In this document: positions 8,321 through 16,510 of the stretch, piece after piece | Numbering within the stretch: the stretch's first letter is position 1 | How the letters are laid out: the number at the start of each line of letters is the position of its first letter | Assembly (NCBI RefSeq): GCF_022869865.1 | Contig: NZ_CP094984.1 | Coordinates: 1,984,001-2,048,000 of the forward strand | Source of the DNA: Arthrobacter zhangbolii | Lineage (GTDB): Bacteria > Actinomycetota > Actinomycetes > Actinomycetales > Micrococcaceae | Direction of reading: 5' to 3' | DNA length: 64,000 nt | The notes under the pieces: model-generated | Told to the model about the DNA's origin: nothing | Databases searched by the model: none | Seen by the model: only the letters and a program-made list of their open reading frames with translations | Translations under genes and position numbers: made by a program

Positions 8321-9844
8321 TTACTGGACGTCGTCATCAACCCAGTCGAAGGTCTTGGTGACGGCCTTCTTCCACAGGCGCATCTGGCGCTGCCGCTCGG
8401 AATCTTCCATCTGCGGGCTCCAGCGCTTGCCTTCATCCCAGTTCTGGGAGAGTTCCTCGGTGTCATTCCAGAATCCGACGGCCAGGCCGGCGGCGTAGGC
8501 GGCACCCAGCGCGGTGGTTTCAATGACCTTCGGGCGGACAACGTCCACGCCGAGGATGTCGGCCTGGAACTGCATGAGCTCATCATTGGCCACCATGCCG
8601 CCGTCAACGCGCAGCTCGGTCAGCGGAACACCGGAGTCAGCGTTCACGGCGTCAAGAACCTCGCGGGTCTGGAAGGCGGTAGCCTCCAGGGCGGCGCGTG
8701 CAATGTGGTTCTTGTTCACGTAACGGGTCAGGCCAACGATGGCGCCGCGGGCGTCGGAGCGCCAGTACGGTGCAAAGAGGCCGGAGAATGCCGGGACGAT
8801 GTACACGCCGCCGTTATCCTCCACCTTGCGGGCCAGTTCTTCGATTTCCGGAGCGCTGTCGATCATCCCCAGGTTGTCCCGCAGCCACTGGATCAGGGAC
8901 CCGGTAACCGCAATGGAGCCTTCCAGTGCGTAGACCGGCTTGGCGTCACCCAGCTGGTAGGCAACCGTGGTGATCAGGCCGTTCTCCGAACGGACAATTT
9001 CCTCGCCCGTGTTGAAGATCAGGAAGCAGCCCGTGCCGTAGGTGTTCTTCGCAGCACCCTTGGTGAAGGCTGCCTGGCCGAAGGTCGCGGCCTGCTGGTC
9101 ACCCAGGATGCCGGCCACCGGGGTTTCGCGCAGCAGCTGCGAACCGGCCACCTGGCCGTACACCTCGGAGGAGGAACGGATTTCCGGCATCATGGACTTC
9201 GGAACGCCGAATTCCCGAAGGATGTCCTCATCCCAGGTCAGGGTTTCCAGGTTCATGAACAGCGTGCGGGACGCGTTGGTCACATCGGTGATGTGGACAC
9301 CGCCGTCGGGTCCGCCGGTCAGGTTCCAGACGATCCAGGAATCGGTGTTGCCGAAGATGAGGTCCCCCGCCTCGGCCCGCTCCCGGGCCCCTTCGACATT
9401 GTCCAGGATCCACTTGATCTTTGTGCCGGAGAAGTACGTTGCCAGCGGCAGGCCAACGGTGTCCTTGAAGCGGTCCAGGCCGCCGTCCTTGGCCAATTCG
9501 TTGACGATCGGCTGGGTCCGGGTGTCCTGCCAGACAATGGCGTTGTACACCGGCTCGCCGGTCTTGCGGTCCCAGACAACGGCGGTTTCGCGCTGGTTGG
9601 TGATGCCCACCGCCGCGATGTCGTGCCGGGTCAGGTTTGCCTTGGACAGCGCGGTGCCGACAACCTCGCGCACATTGGTCCAGATTTCCTGCGGATCGTG
9701 CTCCACCCATCCGGCGTGCGGGAAGATCTGCTCGTGTTCCTTCTGCCCGGTGGAAACAATGCTTCCGTCATGGTCGAACACGATAGCCCGGCTGCTGGTG
9801 GTGCCCTGGTCGATGGCGATGATGTACCTGGGATTGTCAGGCAT
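8321..9844 (-). CDS. glpK: Glycerol kinase
   Basis: This 507-residue FGGY-family kinase phosphorylates glycerol to sn-glycerol 3-phosphate with ATP in the cytoplasm. The N-terminus reads [15 protein letters not shown], the diagnostic FGGY phosphate-binding start. [18 protein letters not shown] and [11 protein letters not shown] follow as further family motifs. The length is typical. It lies 56 bp downstream of glpF, so uptake and trapping of glycerol are co-expressed. No glpD or glpR is present in the window. Confidence 0.97.
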   Translation of the reverse strand: MPDNPRYIIAIDQGTTSSRAIVFDHDGSIVSTGQKEHEQIFPHAGWVEHDPQEIWTNVREVVGTALSKANLTRHDIAAVGITNQRETAVVWDRKTGEPVYNAIVWQDTRTQPIVNELAKDGGLDRFKDTVGLPLATYFSGTKIKWILDNVEGARERAEAGDLIFGNTDSWIVWNLTGGPDGGVHITDVTNASRTLFMNLETLTWDEDILREFGVPKSMMPEIRSSSEVYGQVAGSQLLRETPVAGILGDQQAATFGQAAFTKGAAKNTYGTGCFLIFNTGEEIVRSENGLITTVAYQLGDAKPVYALEGSIAVTGSLIQWLRDNLGMIDSAPEIEELARKVEDNGGVYIVPAFSGLFAPYWRSDARGAIVGLTRYVNKNHIARAALEATAFQTREVLDAVNADSGVPLTELRVDGGMVANDELMQFQADILGVDVVRPKVIETTALGAAYAAGLAVGFWNDTEELSQNWDEGKRWSPQMEDSERQRQMRLWKKAVTKTFDWVDDDVQ

Positions 9845-9900
9845 TGGTTCTGCTCCTTGAGTGGGGGTTTAGACGTATGGCCGGGCTGCGGCCGTGTGGG

Positions 9901-10650
9901 TTACAGCGGAAGGACGGGAAGGGGGATCTGGGCCCCCAGCAGACCGCCCAGGGCGCCGCCGATGAGCGGACCGACAACCGGAACCCAGGAGTAGGACCAG
10001 TCGCTGTTGCCCTTGTTGCGGATGGGCAGCAGGGCGTGGACGATGCGGGGTCCGAGGTCACGTGCAGGGTTGATGGCGTAGCCGGTGGGGCCGCCGAGGG
10101 AGGCACCGATACCGAGAACGACCAGCGCGACGGCCAGCGGGCCGAGGCCCGACGGGGTACCTGCAAAGGCGACGATGGTGAAGACGAGGACAAACGTGCC
10201 CACGACCTCGGTGACAACGTTCCATCCGTAGGAGCGGATGGCCGGGCCGGTCGAGAAAACGCCCAGGATGTTGGCGGCGTCGGGTTCGTCGTCGAACTGC
10301 TTTTTGTACGCGAGCCAGGCGACAAAGGCGCCGATCATCGCGCCGACCATCTGTCCGGCGAAGTACACCAGCGTTGAGGCAAAGGAAACTTCGACACCGG
10401 GGGCATACTCGTCGGCGCCGCTTGCCCACAGGCCCACGGTGACGGCGGGGTTGATGTGCGCGCCGGAAATGGCGGCAGCGTAGACACCGGCAAATACACC
10501 GATTGCCCAACCAAAGTTGACCATCAGGAAGCCGCCGCCGGCTCCCTTCGTCTTGGCCAGGGCCACGTTGGCAACAACGCCGCAGCCGAGAATAATGAGA
10601 ATGGCGGTACCCGCCAGCTCACTGATGAAAACTTCACCCAGAGTCACCAT
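9901..10650 (-). CDS. glpF: Glycerol uptake facilitator (aquaglyceroporin)
   Basis: This 249-residue MIP-family channel has two NPA boxes: GAHINPAVT with NPA at residues 67-69, and YAINPARD with NPA at 194-196. The aspartate after the second box (Asp198) is typical of glycerol-conducting aquaglyceroporins rather than water-only aquaporins. About six membrane segments are visible. GGAGGAG precedes the ATG. It is the first gene of the glpF-glpK operon. An inverted repeat (10704-10722) about 55 bp upstream could be the operator. Confidence 0.94.
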   Translation of the reverse strand: MVTLGEVFISELAGTAILIILGCGVVANVALAKTKGAGGGFLMVNFGWAIGVFAGVYAAAISGAHINPAVTVGLWASGADEYAPGVEVSFASTLVYFAGQMVGAMIGAFVAWLAYKKQFDDEPDAANILGVFSTGPAIRSYGWNVVTEVVGTFVLVFTIVAFAGTPSGLGPLAVALVVLGIGASLGGPTGYAINPARDLGPRIVHALLPIRNKGNSDWSYSWVPVVGPLIGGALGGLLGAQIPLPVLPL

Positions 10651-10703
10651 CGACTCCTCCGATCATTCGTATCTGTCCACAACCCAAGCGGGTGTGCGGA
10701 CTC

Positions 10704-10722
10704 TTGGTTTCTATGCAACCAA
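10704..10722. promoter_or_regulatory. Inverted repeat upstream of glpF, candidate operator
   Basis: TTGGTT and AACCAA flank a 7-bp spacer, 54 bp upstream of the glpF start and about 120 bp upstream of the divergent aldo-keto reductase gene. The binding protein is unknown. Confidence 0.35.
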
Positions 10723-10833
10723 TCTTTTGCAAGAAGCGCCATTACCTTAGCCGACCTGTTTGTCGGCGCGCCAATCTTAGGGGAATGAAACAGGTAGTCA
10801 GGGCAGGATTTCAGCGCTGTGCCCCTGCCTCGG

Positions 10834-10839
10834 TAAAGT
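10834..10839 (+). promoter_or_regulatory. Putative -10 box of the aldo-keto reductase gene
   Basis: TAAAGT ends exactly 6 nt before the ATG at 10846, and no ribosome binding site is visible. This suggests a leaderless mRNA. Confidence 0.5.
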
Positions 10840-10845
10840 CGTCCT

Positions 10846-11682
10846 ATGCAGCCGGCACCGAAAATCCCGCTCAATAACGGCGTCCTTATGGACCAGGTTG
10901 GCTTCGGCACCTACAAGGTGCCGTCCCAGGATGCCGCCGGACTGTGCCGTGAGGCCCTCACCGCCGGGTACCGCCATGTGGACACCGCGGCCCTGTACGG
11001 CAACGAAGCGGGCGTGGGTGAGGCTGTCCGTGGCTTCGTGGCGGACGGCGGTGCCAAGCGCAGCGATGTGTTTGTCACGTCGAAGGTCTGGAACACCGAT
11101 CAGGGCTACGACACCACTCTGCAGGCCTTCGATGCTTCGATGTCCCGGCTGGGCCTGGACTACTTGGATCTCTACCTCATCCACTGGCCATGCCCTCAGC
11201 GCGGCGAGTATGTGAACACGTACCGGGCACTCGAGGAGCTCTACGCTTCCGGCCGGGTCCGCGCCATCGGGGTCTCCAACTTCCAGCCCGCCCACCTCGA
11301 GCAGCTGCTGGAGGCAACAGGTATTGTTCCTGCGGTAAACCAGATTGAACTGCATCCCTGGCTGCAGCAGGACCAACTGCGCAGCCTGCATCAGCGGCTT
11401 GGCATTCAGACCGTGGCATGGAGCCCGCTCGGCCGCGGCGCCGTCCTGGCGGATCCGGTGGTTCTGCGGATTGCGGCGGAGCTGAACCGGACCCCTGCCC
11501 AGGTGATCCTGCGCTGGCACCTGGATTCGGGAAATGTGGTGATCCCCAAGGCCAGCACGCCGGAGCGGATCGCGGGCAATCTGGATGTTTTCTCCTTCGA
11601 ACTCTCCGATGAACAGCGAGCCGCCATTAGCGGCCTGGACCGGGGGCAGCGCTCGGGATCCCACCCGGACGAGGTCAACTGA
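10846..11682 (+). CDS. Aldo/keto reductase (2,5-diketogluconate reductase-like)
   Basis: This 278-residue AKR-superfamily (beta/alpha)8 barrel reduces aldehydes or ketones with NADPH. The catalytic tetrad is visible: Asp46 and Tyr51 in HVDTAALYG, Lys80 in VFVTSK, and His113 in LIHWPCP. GVSNFQPAHL is the other family signature, and the C-terminal VIPKAS binds the cofactor. The closest group is the AKR5-type reductases, but the substrate is not clear. The gene appears leaderless. Its TGA overlaps the ATG of the following hydrolase by 1 nt, so the next two genes are likely translationally coupled to it. Confidence 0.92.
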   Translation: MQPAPKIPLNNGVLMDQVGFGTYKVPSQDAAGLCREALTAGYRHVDTAALYGNEAGVGEAVRGFVADGGAKRSDVFVTSKVWNTDQGYDTTLQAFDASMSRLGLDYLDLYLIHWPCPQRGEYVNTYRALEELYASGRVRAIGVSNFQPAHLEQLLEATGIVPAVNQIELHPWLQQDQLRSLHQRLGIQTVAWSPLGRGAVLADPVVLRIAAELNRTPAQVILRWHLDSGNVVIPKASTPERIAGNLDVFSFELSDEQRAAISGLDRGQRSGSHPDEVN

Positions 11683-12626
11683 TGCCGGGCACCACGGCGG
11701 ACCCGGCGTCGCATGCCGTCCCCGTGCAGCTCTCCCGGACAGCTGAGGTCCGCCCCATCACAGTTGCCGGAACGGCGCAGCGGTGCTGGGACTTCGCCCC
11801 CGCGGATACCGGCGCCGCAGGCAGTGCCGGGGACGACGCCGGCCTTCCGCCGGTTTTTATGGTCCACGGCTTTCGCGGCGACCACCACGGCCTGCTCCGT
11901 ATTGTGGAGGCCCTCCCCCGCCACCGCGTACTCGTACCCGATCTGCCCGGCTTCGGCGAAGGCAGCCCGCTGCCCGGCCGGCATGATGTGCCGGCCTACG
12001 CCGGATTTGTCCGCACGGCCCTGGCGGAACTGGGCCTGGGCGCGGAAACGGTTCTGCTCGGGCACTCATTCGGATCCATCATCGCCTCCCGCGTTGCCGC
12101 TGAGTCCCCGGAGCTGATCAGCGAGCTGGTGCTGGTAAACCCCATCTGCGAGCCTGCCCTCGAAGGACCGAAGGCCATAACCAGCAAGGCTGCGGAGCTG
12201 TATTACCGGGCGGCAGCGGCGCTGCCGGAGAAACCGGGCATGGCGCTGCTGCGCAGTCCGCTGATTGTCCGCGGCATGAGCATGCTGATGGCCAAGACCA
12301 GGGAACCGGGGCTGCGCCGGTGGATCCACGGCCAGCACGATGCCTACTTCAGCGCCTTCGCCAACCGCACCGTGGTCCTTGATGCGTTCCGGGCGTCCAT
12401 CTCCGAAACGGTGCGGGATGTGGCGGCCCGGCTTTCCATGCCCGTGCTGCTGGTGGCCGCTGAACTGGATGACATCGGTTCGGTTCGCGGGCAGCAGCAT
12501 CTGGCCCGGACCATCCCGGATGCCGAACTGGTGATGCTGCCCGGCGTGGGGCACCTGGTGCACTACGAAAAGCCGAACGAAGCGGCGGCAGCCATCGAGG
12601 ATTTCCTGGCCCGGAGGCATTCATGA
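11682..12626 (+). CDS. Alpha/beta hydrolase
   Basis: This 314-residue alpha/beta-fold hydrolase has the oxyanion-hole segment VHGFRGDHHG near residue 62 and the nucleophile elbow GHSFGS with Ser129. The likely acid is in AAELDDIG, and the catalytic His lies in PGVGHLVHYEKP near the C-terminus. The substrate is unknown; it could be an esterase, a lipase-like enzyme or a C-C bond hydrolase. The ATG overlaps the stop of the aldo-keto reductase gene, and its TGA overlaps the next ATG (ATGA). These three genes form a tight unit with a glycosyltransferase, which may point to processing of a lipid or glycolipid. Confidence 0.88.
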   Translation: MPGTTADPASHAVPVQLSRTAEVRPITVAGTAQRCWDFAPADTGAAGSAGDDAGLPPVFMVHGFRGDHHGLLRIVEALPRHRVLVPDLPGFGEGSPLPGRHDVPAYAGFVRTALAELGLGAETVLLGHSFGSIIASRVAAESPELISELVLVNPICEPALEGPKAITSKAAELYYRAAAALPEKPGMALLRSPLIVRGMSMLMAKTREPGLRRWIHGQHDAYFSAFANRTVVLDAFRASISETVRDVAARLSMPVLLVAAELDDIGSVRGQQHLARTIPDAELVMLPGVGHLVHYEKPNEAAAAIEDFLARRHS

Positions 12627-13720
12627 GGATGCGGCTGGCGGTGGACGCCCGGTTCACCCGCACCGACCACCATGACGGCATCAGCCGGTACGGCGCCAGC
12701 CTGATCCGGGCGGTCAGCGAGCATGCCGACGTGCTGATGCTGATTTCGGACGAGCGCCAGCTGGCGCTGCTGCCGGATCTGCCGTGGGTGAAGATCAACA
12801 GCCCGATCTCCCCTGCCGAGCTCTTCGTAGCGCTCCGCGTTAACCGGCTGGGGGCTGACGCCGTTTTCTCGCCGATGCAGACCATGGGCAGCTGGGGGCG
12901 CAGGTATCCGCTGATTCTCACCCTGCACGATCTGATCTATTACCAGAACCCCACGCCCCCGGGGTTCCTGCCGCTGCCCGTGCGCGGACTGTGGCGCCTG
13001 TACCACCTGGCGTACTGGCCGCAACGGCTGCTGCTGAACCGCGCCGATGTTGTGGCCACCATCAGCGAAACCACCCGCGGCCTGATGGCCCGGCACCGGC
13101 TCACGCGCCGTCCGGTCAGGATGGTGGCCAACGCGCCGCAGGAGGGTTCGACGCCGAGGAACCCGGATGCCCCGGTGGAGAAGTCCCTGCTGTATATGGG
13201 CTCGTTTATGCCGTACAAAAACGTGGAAACCGTCATCCGGGGCATGGAGCACCTGCCGGGCTTCACGCTGCATCTGCTGAGCCGGATCAGTGACGAACGG
13301 CGTGCCGAACTGGAGGCGCTGGTACCGGCCGGCGCCCGGGTCCGGTTCCACAACGGCGTCAGCGATGAGGACTATGACCGGCTGCTGCGCCGGGCAACGG
13401 CCCTGGTCACGCTGTCCAGGGCCGAGGGCTACGGTCTGCCGGTCATCGAGGCGATGGCGGTAGGCACTCCCGTGGTGGCGAGCGACATTCCGATTTTCCG
13501 GGAGGTTTCGGGCGGCGCGGCACTGCTGGTGGACCCGGACTCCCCTGCCGGATTCGCGGACGCGGTACGTGCCCTGGCCGAGCCGGACCGGTGGCGAAAG
13601 GCGTCCGACGCCGGTATCCGGCGGGCGAACGATTACGGCTGGGACGTCTCTGCCCGCCAGCTCATGGCAGCGGCCGGGGAGGCTGTCCGCCTGTTCCCCG
13701 GCCGCCGCCGTCGTTCGTAG
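12623..13720 (+). CDS. Glycosyltransferase family 4 protein
   Basis: This 365-residue GT-B fold enzyme has the GT4 E-x7-E signature in EGYGLPVIEAMAVGTPVVA near residue 270, and a nucleotide-sugar-binding region LLYMGSFMPYKNVETVI before it. The N-terminus VDARFTRTDHHDGISRYG resembles mannosyl- or glucosyltransferases. Donor and acceptor are unknown. The ATG overlaps the stop of the hydrolase gene by 4 nt. A second in-frame ATG two codons later is an alternative start. Convergent with the enone reductase gene, with 37 bp between the stops. Confidence 0.9.
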   Translation: MRMRLAVDARFTRTDHHDGISRYGASLIRAVSEHADVLMLISDERQLALLPDLPWVKINSPISPAELFVALRVNRLGADAVFSPMQTMGSWGRRYPLILTLHDLIYYQNPTPPGFLPLPVRGLWRLYHLAYWPQRLLLNRADVVATISETTRGLMARHRLTRRPVRMVANAPQEGSTPRNPDAPVEKSLLYMGSFMPYKNVETVIRGMEHLPGFTLHLLSRISDERRAELEALVPAGARVRFHNGVSDEDYDRLLRRATALVTLSRAEGYGLPVIEAMAVGTPVVASDIPIFREVSGGAALLVDPDSPAGFADAVRALAEPDRWRKASDAGIRRANDYGWDVSARQLMAAAGEAVRLFPGRRRRS

Positions 13721-13757
13721 TCCCTCGTCCGTAGTCCCCCGCCAGCTGTCCTGCTGC

Positions 13758-14774
13758 TCAGCCCAGGTTGACGATCATCTTGCCCTTGTTGGCGCCCTTC
13801 ATCAGGTCAATGAAGGCCTGGGGCGCATTTTCGAGGCCGTCCACGAAGGTTTCGTCATAGCTGACCGCGCCTTCCTGCAGCCACGTGGCCATTTGGGTGT
13901 TGAACTCGTCCACATACCGGCTGTAGCTGCCCACAATGAATCCGCGCAGGGTGATTTCCTTGCCGATGGCGAGGGCCAGGTTGCGGGGGCCGGAGGCGGC
14001 ACCCTTGTCGTTGTACTGGGAAATCGCACCGCACATGGCCACCCGGCCGCCCTTGTTCATCACCGAGAGTGCGGCTTCAAGGTGCTCGCCTCCCACGTTG
14101 TCGAAGTAGACGTCAATGCCGTCCGCACCGGCAGCCTTCTTCAGGGAGTCCTTCACGGGACCGTCGTGGTAGTTGAAGGCCTCGTCGAAGCCGAGGTCTA
14201 GCAGGCGCTGGACTTTTTCCGCCGAACCGGCGCTGCCAATGACCTTCTTTGCTCCCATGACCTTCGCGATCTGGCCGACCAGTGAGCCAACGGCGCCGGC
14301 TGCCCCGGAGACGAACACCACGTCCCCTTCCCGAAACTCTGCCACCTTGGTCAGGCCGATGTAGGCGGTTTCACCCGGCATGCCGAGCACACCCAGATAC
14401 GCACTGGCCGGGGCCAGATCGGTATCGATGACACGTGCACGGGCCCCGTCCAGGACTGCGTAGTCGCGCCAGCCGAGCCAGTGAACCACCTTGTCGCCGG
14501 GCTTGTGCGCGTCCGAACGGGATTCCACCACTTCACCGATGGCTCCGCCTTCCAGCGGGGCGTCGAGCTTAAAGGGCGGGACGTATGATTTCACGTCGTT
14601 CATGCGCCCGCGCATGTAGGGGTCCACGGACATGTGCAGGTTGCGCACAAGCACCTGCCCGTCCTGCAGTTCCGGGACCGTCACCTCGGTGAGGCGGAAG
14701 TTCTCTTCCGACGGCCACCCCGTGGGGCGGGAAGCAAGGTGGATTTCACGGCCGGTTTCGGGGTACGTGCTCAT
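13758..14774 (-). CDS. NADP-dependent MDR oxidoreductase (enone/prostaglandin reductase type)
   Basis: This 338-residue zinc-free medium-chain dehydrogenase/reductase resembles leukotriene B4 12-hydroxydehydrogenase and curcumin/enone reductases. Visible signs are the VDPYMRGRM segment near residue 55, the nucleotide-binding SGAAGAVGSLVGQIAK, and YFDNVGGEHL. Such enzymes reduce alpha,beta-unsaturated carbonyls with NADPH and so detoxify electrophiles. I chose the ATG at 14774; one codon earlier is a TTG. It lies 40 bp downstream of an OhrR-type regulator gene on the same strand, so it is probably controlled by that regulator. Confidence 0.9.
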   Translation of the reverse strand: MSTYPETGREIHLASRPTGWPSEENFRLTEVTVPELQDGQVLVRNLHMSVDPYMRGRMNDVKSYVPPFKLDAPLEGGAIGEVVESRSDAHKPGDKVVHWLGWRDYAVLDGARARVIDTDLAPASAYLGVLGMPGETAYIGLTKVAEFREGDVVFVSGAAGAVGSLVGQIAKVMGAKKVIGSAGSAEKVQRLLDLGFDEAFNYHDGPVKDSLKKAAGADGIDVYFDNVGGEHLEAALSVMNKGGRVAMCGAISQYNDKGAASGPRNLALAIGKEITLRGFIVGSYSRYVDEFNTQMATWLQEGAVSYDETFVDGLENAPQAFIDLMKGANKGKMIVNLG

Positions 14775-14814
14775 CAAGTGAACCTAACTGTTGGGATGGA
14801 TGGTGCGGATGGTC

Positions 14815-15270
14815 TTACCGTGACGGTGCCTCATGGTCCTTCACCACGGCCTGCCGCAGTGCCGAATTCACCTTCGCCAGCGTGTCCTGCAGGCTGCGCA
14901 GTTCCTCCGGGTCGAGGCCGGCAGCCGCCGCAACGCGGTCAGGAAGGTCCCGGGACTTCTGTTCCAGGGCGCGGCCGGCAGCAGTGAGGTGGACCCGGAC
15001 CCGTCGTTCGTCCTCGACGGCGCGGTGGCGCTGCACCAGTGCTGCCGCTTCCAGGCGTTTAATCAGCGGCGAGAGTGTGCCCGAGTCCAGTTCCAACGCC
15101 TGCCCCAGGTCCCGGACGCTTTGCCCGTCCTGTTCCCAGAGCAGGGTCATCACGAGGAACTGCGGGTAGGTGAGGTTCAGTTCCTCGAGCATGGGCCGGT
15201 ACAGGGACGTGGCCGCACGGGAGGCGGAGTACAGCGAAAAGCACACCTGACGCTGCAGTGATTCGTTCAT
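14815..15270 (-). CDS. OhrR-type MarR family redox-sensing repressor
   Basis: This 151-residue winged-helix regulator opens with QVCFSLYSASRA, the OhrR signature. Cys10 aligns with the peroxidatic Cys15 of Bacillus OhrR, and Tyr24 and Tyr35 align with its Tyr29 and Tyr40, so the thiol-sensing site looks intact. The wing region contains EDERRVRVHLT. OhrR usually sits beside ohr; here the neighbour is an enone reductase, so it may sense organic peroxides or electrophiles. No ribosome binding site is visible. TAGGGT ends 6 nt before the ATG, so the mRNA is probably leaderless. Three GTGCAC palindromes upstream are its likely operator. Confidence 0.88.
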   Translation of the reverse strand: MNESLQRQVCFSLYSASRAATSLYRPMLEELNLTYPQFLVMTLLWEQDGQSVRDLGQALELDSGTLSPLIKRLEAAALVQRHRAVEDERRVRVHLTAAGRALEQKSRDLPDRVAAAAGLDPEELRSLQDTLAKVNSALRQAVVKDHEAPSR

Positions 15271-15276
15271 CCGCCC

Positions 15277-15305
15277 ACCCTAGGACACGATTCAATTGTG
15301 CACAA
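15277..15305 (-). promoter_or_regulatory. Putative promoter of the OhrR-type gene
   Basis: On the minus strand TTGTGC (15300-15305) and TAGGGT (15277-15282) are separated by 17 bp. The -10 box ends 6 nt before the ATG at 15270. The -35 box overlaps the first GTGCAC palindrome, so repressor binding would block it. Confidence 0.6.
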
Positions 15306-15337
15306 CCAAGTGGTGCACCAACCGTGGGTGCACCACA
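15296..15337. promoter_or_regulatory. Three GTGCAC palindromes at exact 15-bp spacing, candidate OhrR operator array
   Basis: GTGCAC occurs at 15298-15303, 15313-15318 and 15328-15333, each within a wider palindrome (ttGTGCACaa, tgGTGCACca, ggGTGCACca). The 15-bp period is exact, and CCA follows the second and third sites. The array lies between the divergent OhrR-type gene and the phosphotransferase gene and covers the promoter of the former. Confidence 0.6.
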
Positions 15338-15399
15338 GCTGTGCCGGACATACTTCCGGGACCGGCCGTTGGTTCCCGGCTACAGCACCCTCCGGCGCA

Positions 15400-15405
15400 T
15401 AGGCT
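15400..15405 (+). promoter_or_regulatory. Putative -10 box of the phosphotransferase gene
   Basis: TAGGCT ends 6 nt before the ATG at 15412, and no ribosome binding site is present. This points to a leaderless start. Confidence 0.45.
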
Positions 15406-15411
15406 GTGCGG

Positions 15412-16392
15412 ATGCACTCCCCTACAGTTCCGGTCACCGATTACCGCCGCACCGCCAGCCGCCGGCCCTGGGCCGGCCTGCCCGCGCCCGTCCGGCAGGA
15501 ACTGACGGACCTGCTGGGCGGCAGCGTCACGTCCGTACGGCCGGCCGGCGGAGGGTTTACGCCGGGATTCGCCGCAGTGCTCTCCCACGGCGAAGGGCGC
15601 AGCATTTTCGTGAAGGCGGCACCGGCGTCGGACGCGTTTGTCTACCCCGCCTACGCACGGGAGGCCCAGGTGGCCCCGCTCCTGCCTCCGGACATGCCGG
15701 CGCCCCGCCTGCTGGGTACCCGCACCGTCACCGCCGCGGACACGGACTGGCTTCTCCTGGCCTACGAGGCCGTGGACGGAACAATGCCCGGGCACCCGTG
15801 GACCGGGACGGACCTCGCCGCGATAGAGGCATCCTGCACCGCATCAATCCGTCTCCTGTCGAACTTCCCGGGGCACCTCTCCGGCAGCCCGGTTTCACAG
15901 GACATCACCGCGGTTCCGTCCCCGTTCCAGGCTGTGGCCGACGGCGGGGCGGCGCCCTGGTTCCTGCCGTCCCTCACAGCCGGTGATGCCCGCCGCCTCC
16001 AGGAGCTGTGGGAGCTCAGCCCGGAAGCCCTGGCCGGGGACTCCGTGCTGCACGGTGACCTTCGGCCGGACAATATCCTGCTGCGCTCGGGCAAGGCCCT
16101 GTTCTGTGACTGGAACTTCCTGGGCACCGGTGCGGCGTGGATCGACTGGGTGGGGGTGCTGCCCTACGCGCGCGGCGGCGGTCTCGACGTCGATTCCTGG
16201 CTAACGCGGTCCGCGCTCACCCGCGGGGTTCCGCCCGAGCATATCGATGCATTCCTGGCGGCACTGCTGGCCTACATGATCCATTCCGGATGCCAGCCGG
16301 AGGTCGAGTCGAGCCCGCAACTGCGCAGCCACGGGCGGCACACCGCACAGCTGATCCACGCCTGGACCTTAAGCCGTTGGGCACAGAAATAG
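15412..16392 (+). CDS. Aminoglycoside phosphotransferase (APH) family kinase-like protein
   Basis: This 326-residue protein has the APH/choline-kinase fold. The catalytic loop is HGDLRPDN beginning at about His214, followed by the metal-binding Asp in LFCDWNF. The N-terminal lobe has a glycine-rich GGGFTPGF and a lysine in IFVKAAP. Such proteins phosphorylate small molecules; antibiotic resistance is one possibility but cannot be claimed here. The ATG at 15412 is preferred because a -10-like box ends 6 nt upstream; a GTG at 15406 is in frame. It is divergent from the OhrR-type gene and may share its operator. Confidence 0.82.
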   Translation: MHSPTVPVTDYRRTASRRPWAGLPAPVRQELTDLLGGSVTSVRPAGGGFTPGFAAVLSHGEGRSIFVKAAPASDAFVYPAYAREAQVAPLLPPDMPAPRLLGTRTVTAADTDWLLLAYEAVDGTMPGHPWTGTDLAAIEASCTASIRLLSNFPGHLSGSPVSQDITAVPSPFQAVADGGAAPWFLPSLTAGDARRLQELWELSPEALAGDSVLHGDLRPDNILLRSGKALFCDWNFLGTGAAWIDWVGVLPYARGGGLDVDSWLTRSALTRGVPPEHIDAFLAALLAYMIHSGCQPEVESSPQLRSHGRHTAQLIHAWTLSRWAQK

Positions 16393-16395
16393 CAC

Positions 16396-16422
16396 TTGGC
16401 ACTCTAGCCATGAGAGTGCTAA
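16396..16422. promoter_or_regulatory. CIRCE element (HrcA operator) upstream of hsp20
   Basis: TTGGCACTC, a 9-bp spacer and GAGTGCTAA match the CIRCE consensus TTAGCACTC-N9-GAGTGCTAA with one mismatch. It begins 4 bp after the phosphotransferase stop and lies about 90 bp before the hsp20 start. Confidence 0.88.
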
Positions 16423-16433
16423 TCTCTTTTCGC

Positions 16434-16458
16434 AAGTTGAGTGACACTGACTCAACTT
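16434..16458. promoter_or_regulatory. HAIR element (HspR operator) upstream of hsp20
   Basis: AAGTTGAGT, a 7-bp spacer and ACTCAACTT form a perfect 9-bp inverted repeat. It matches the HspR-associated inverted repeat consensus CTTGAGT-N7-ACTCAAG at all but the outer base of each core arm. It starts 12 bp after the CIRCE element. Confidence 0.82.
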
Positions 16459-16510
16459 TGAAACCGGATACCGCTTGTCTCAAGCGATCGAATGGAGGAG
16501 TTGATTTTCT

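Noticed and set aside
15412-16392. Aminoglycoside resistance gene
   Set aside because: The fold motifs fit the broad APH/choline-kinase family only; nothing in the sequence points to an antibiotic substrate.
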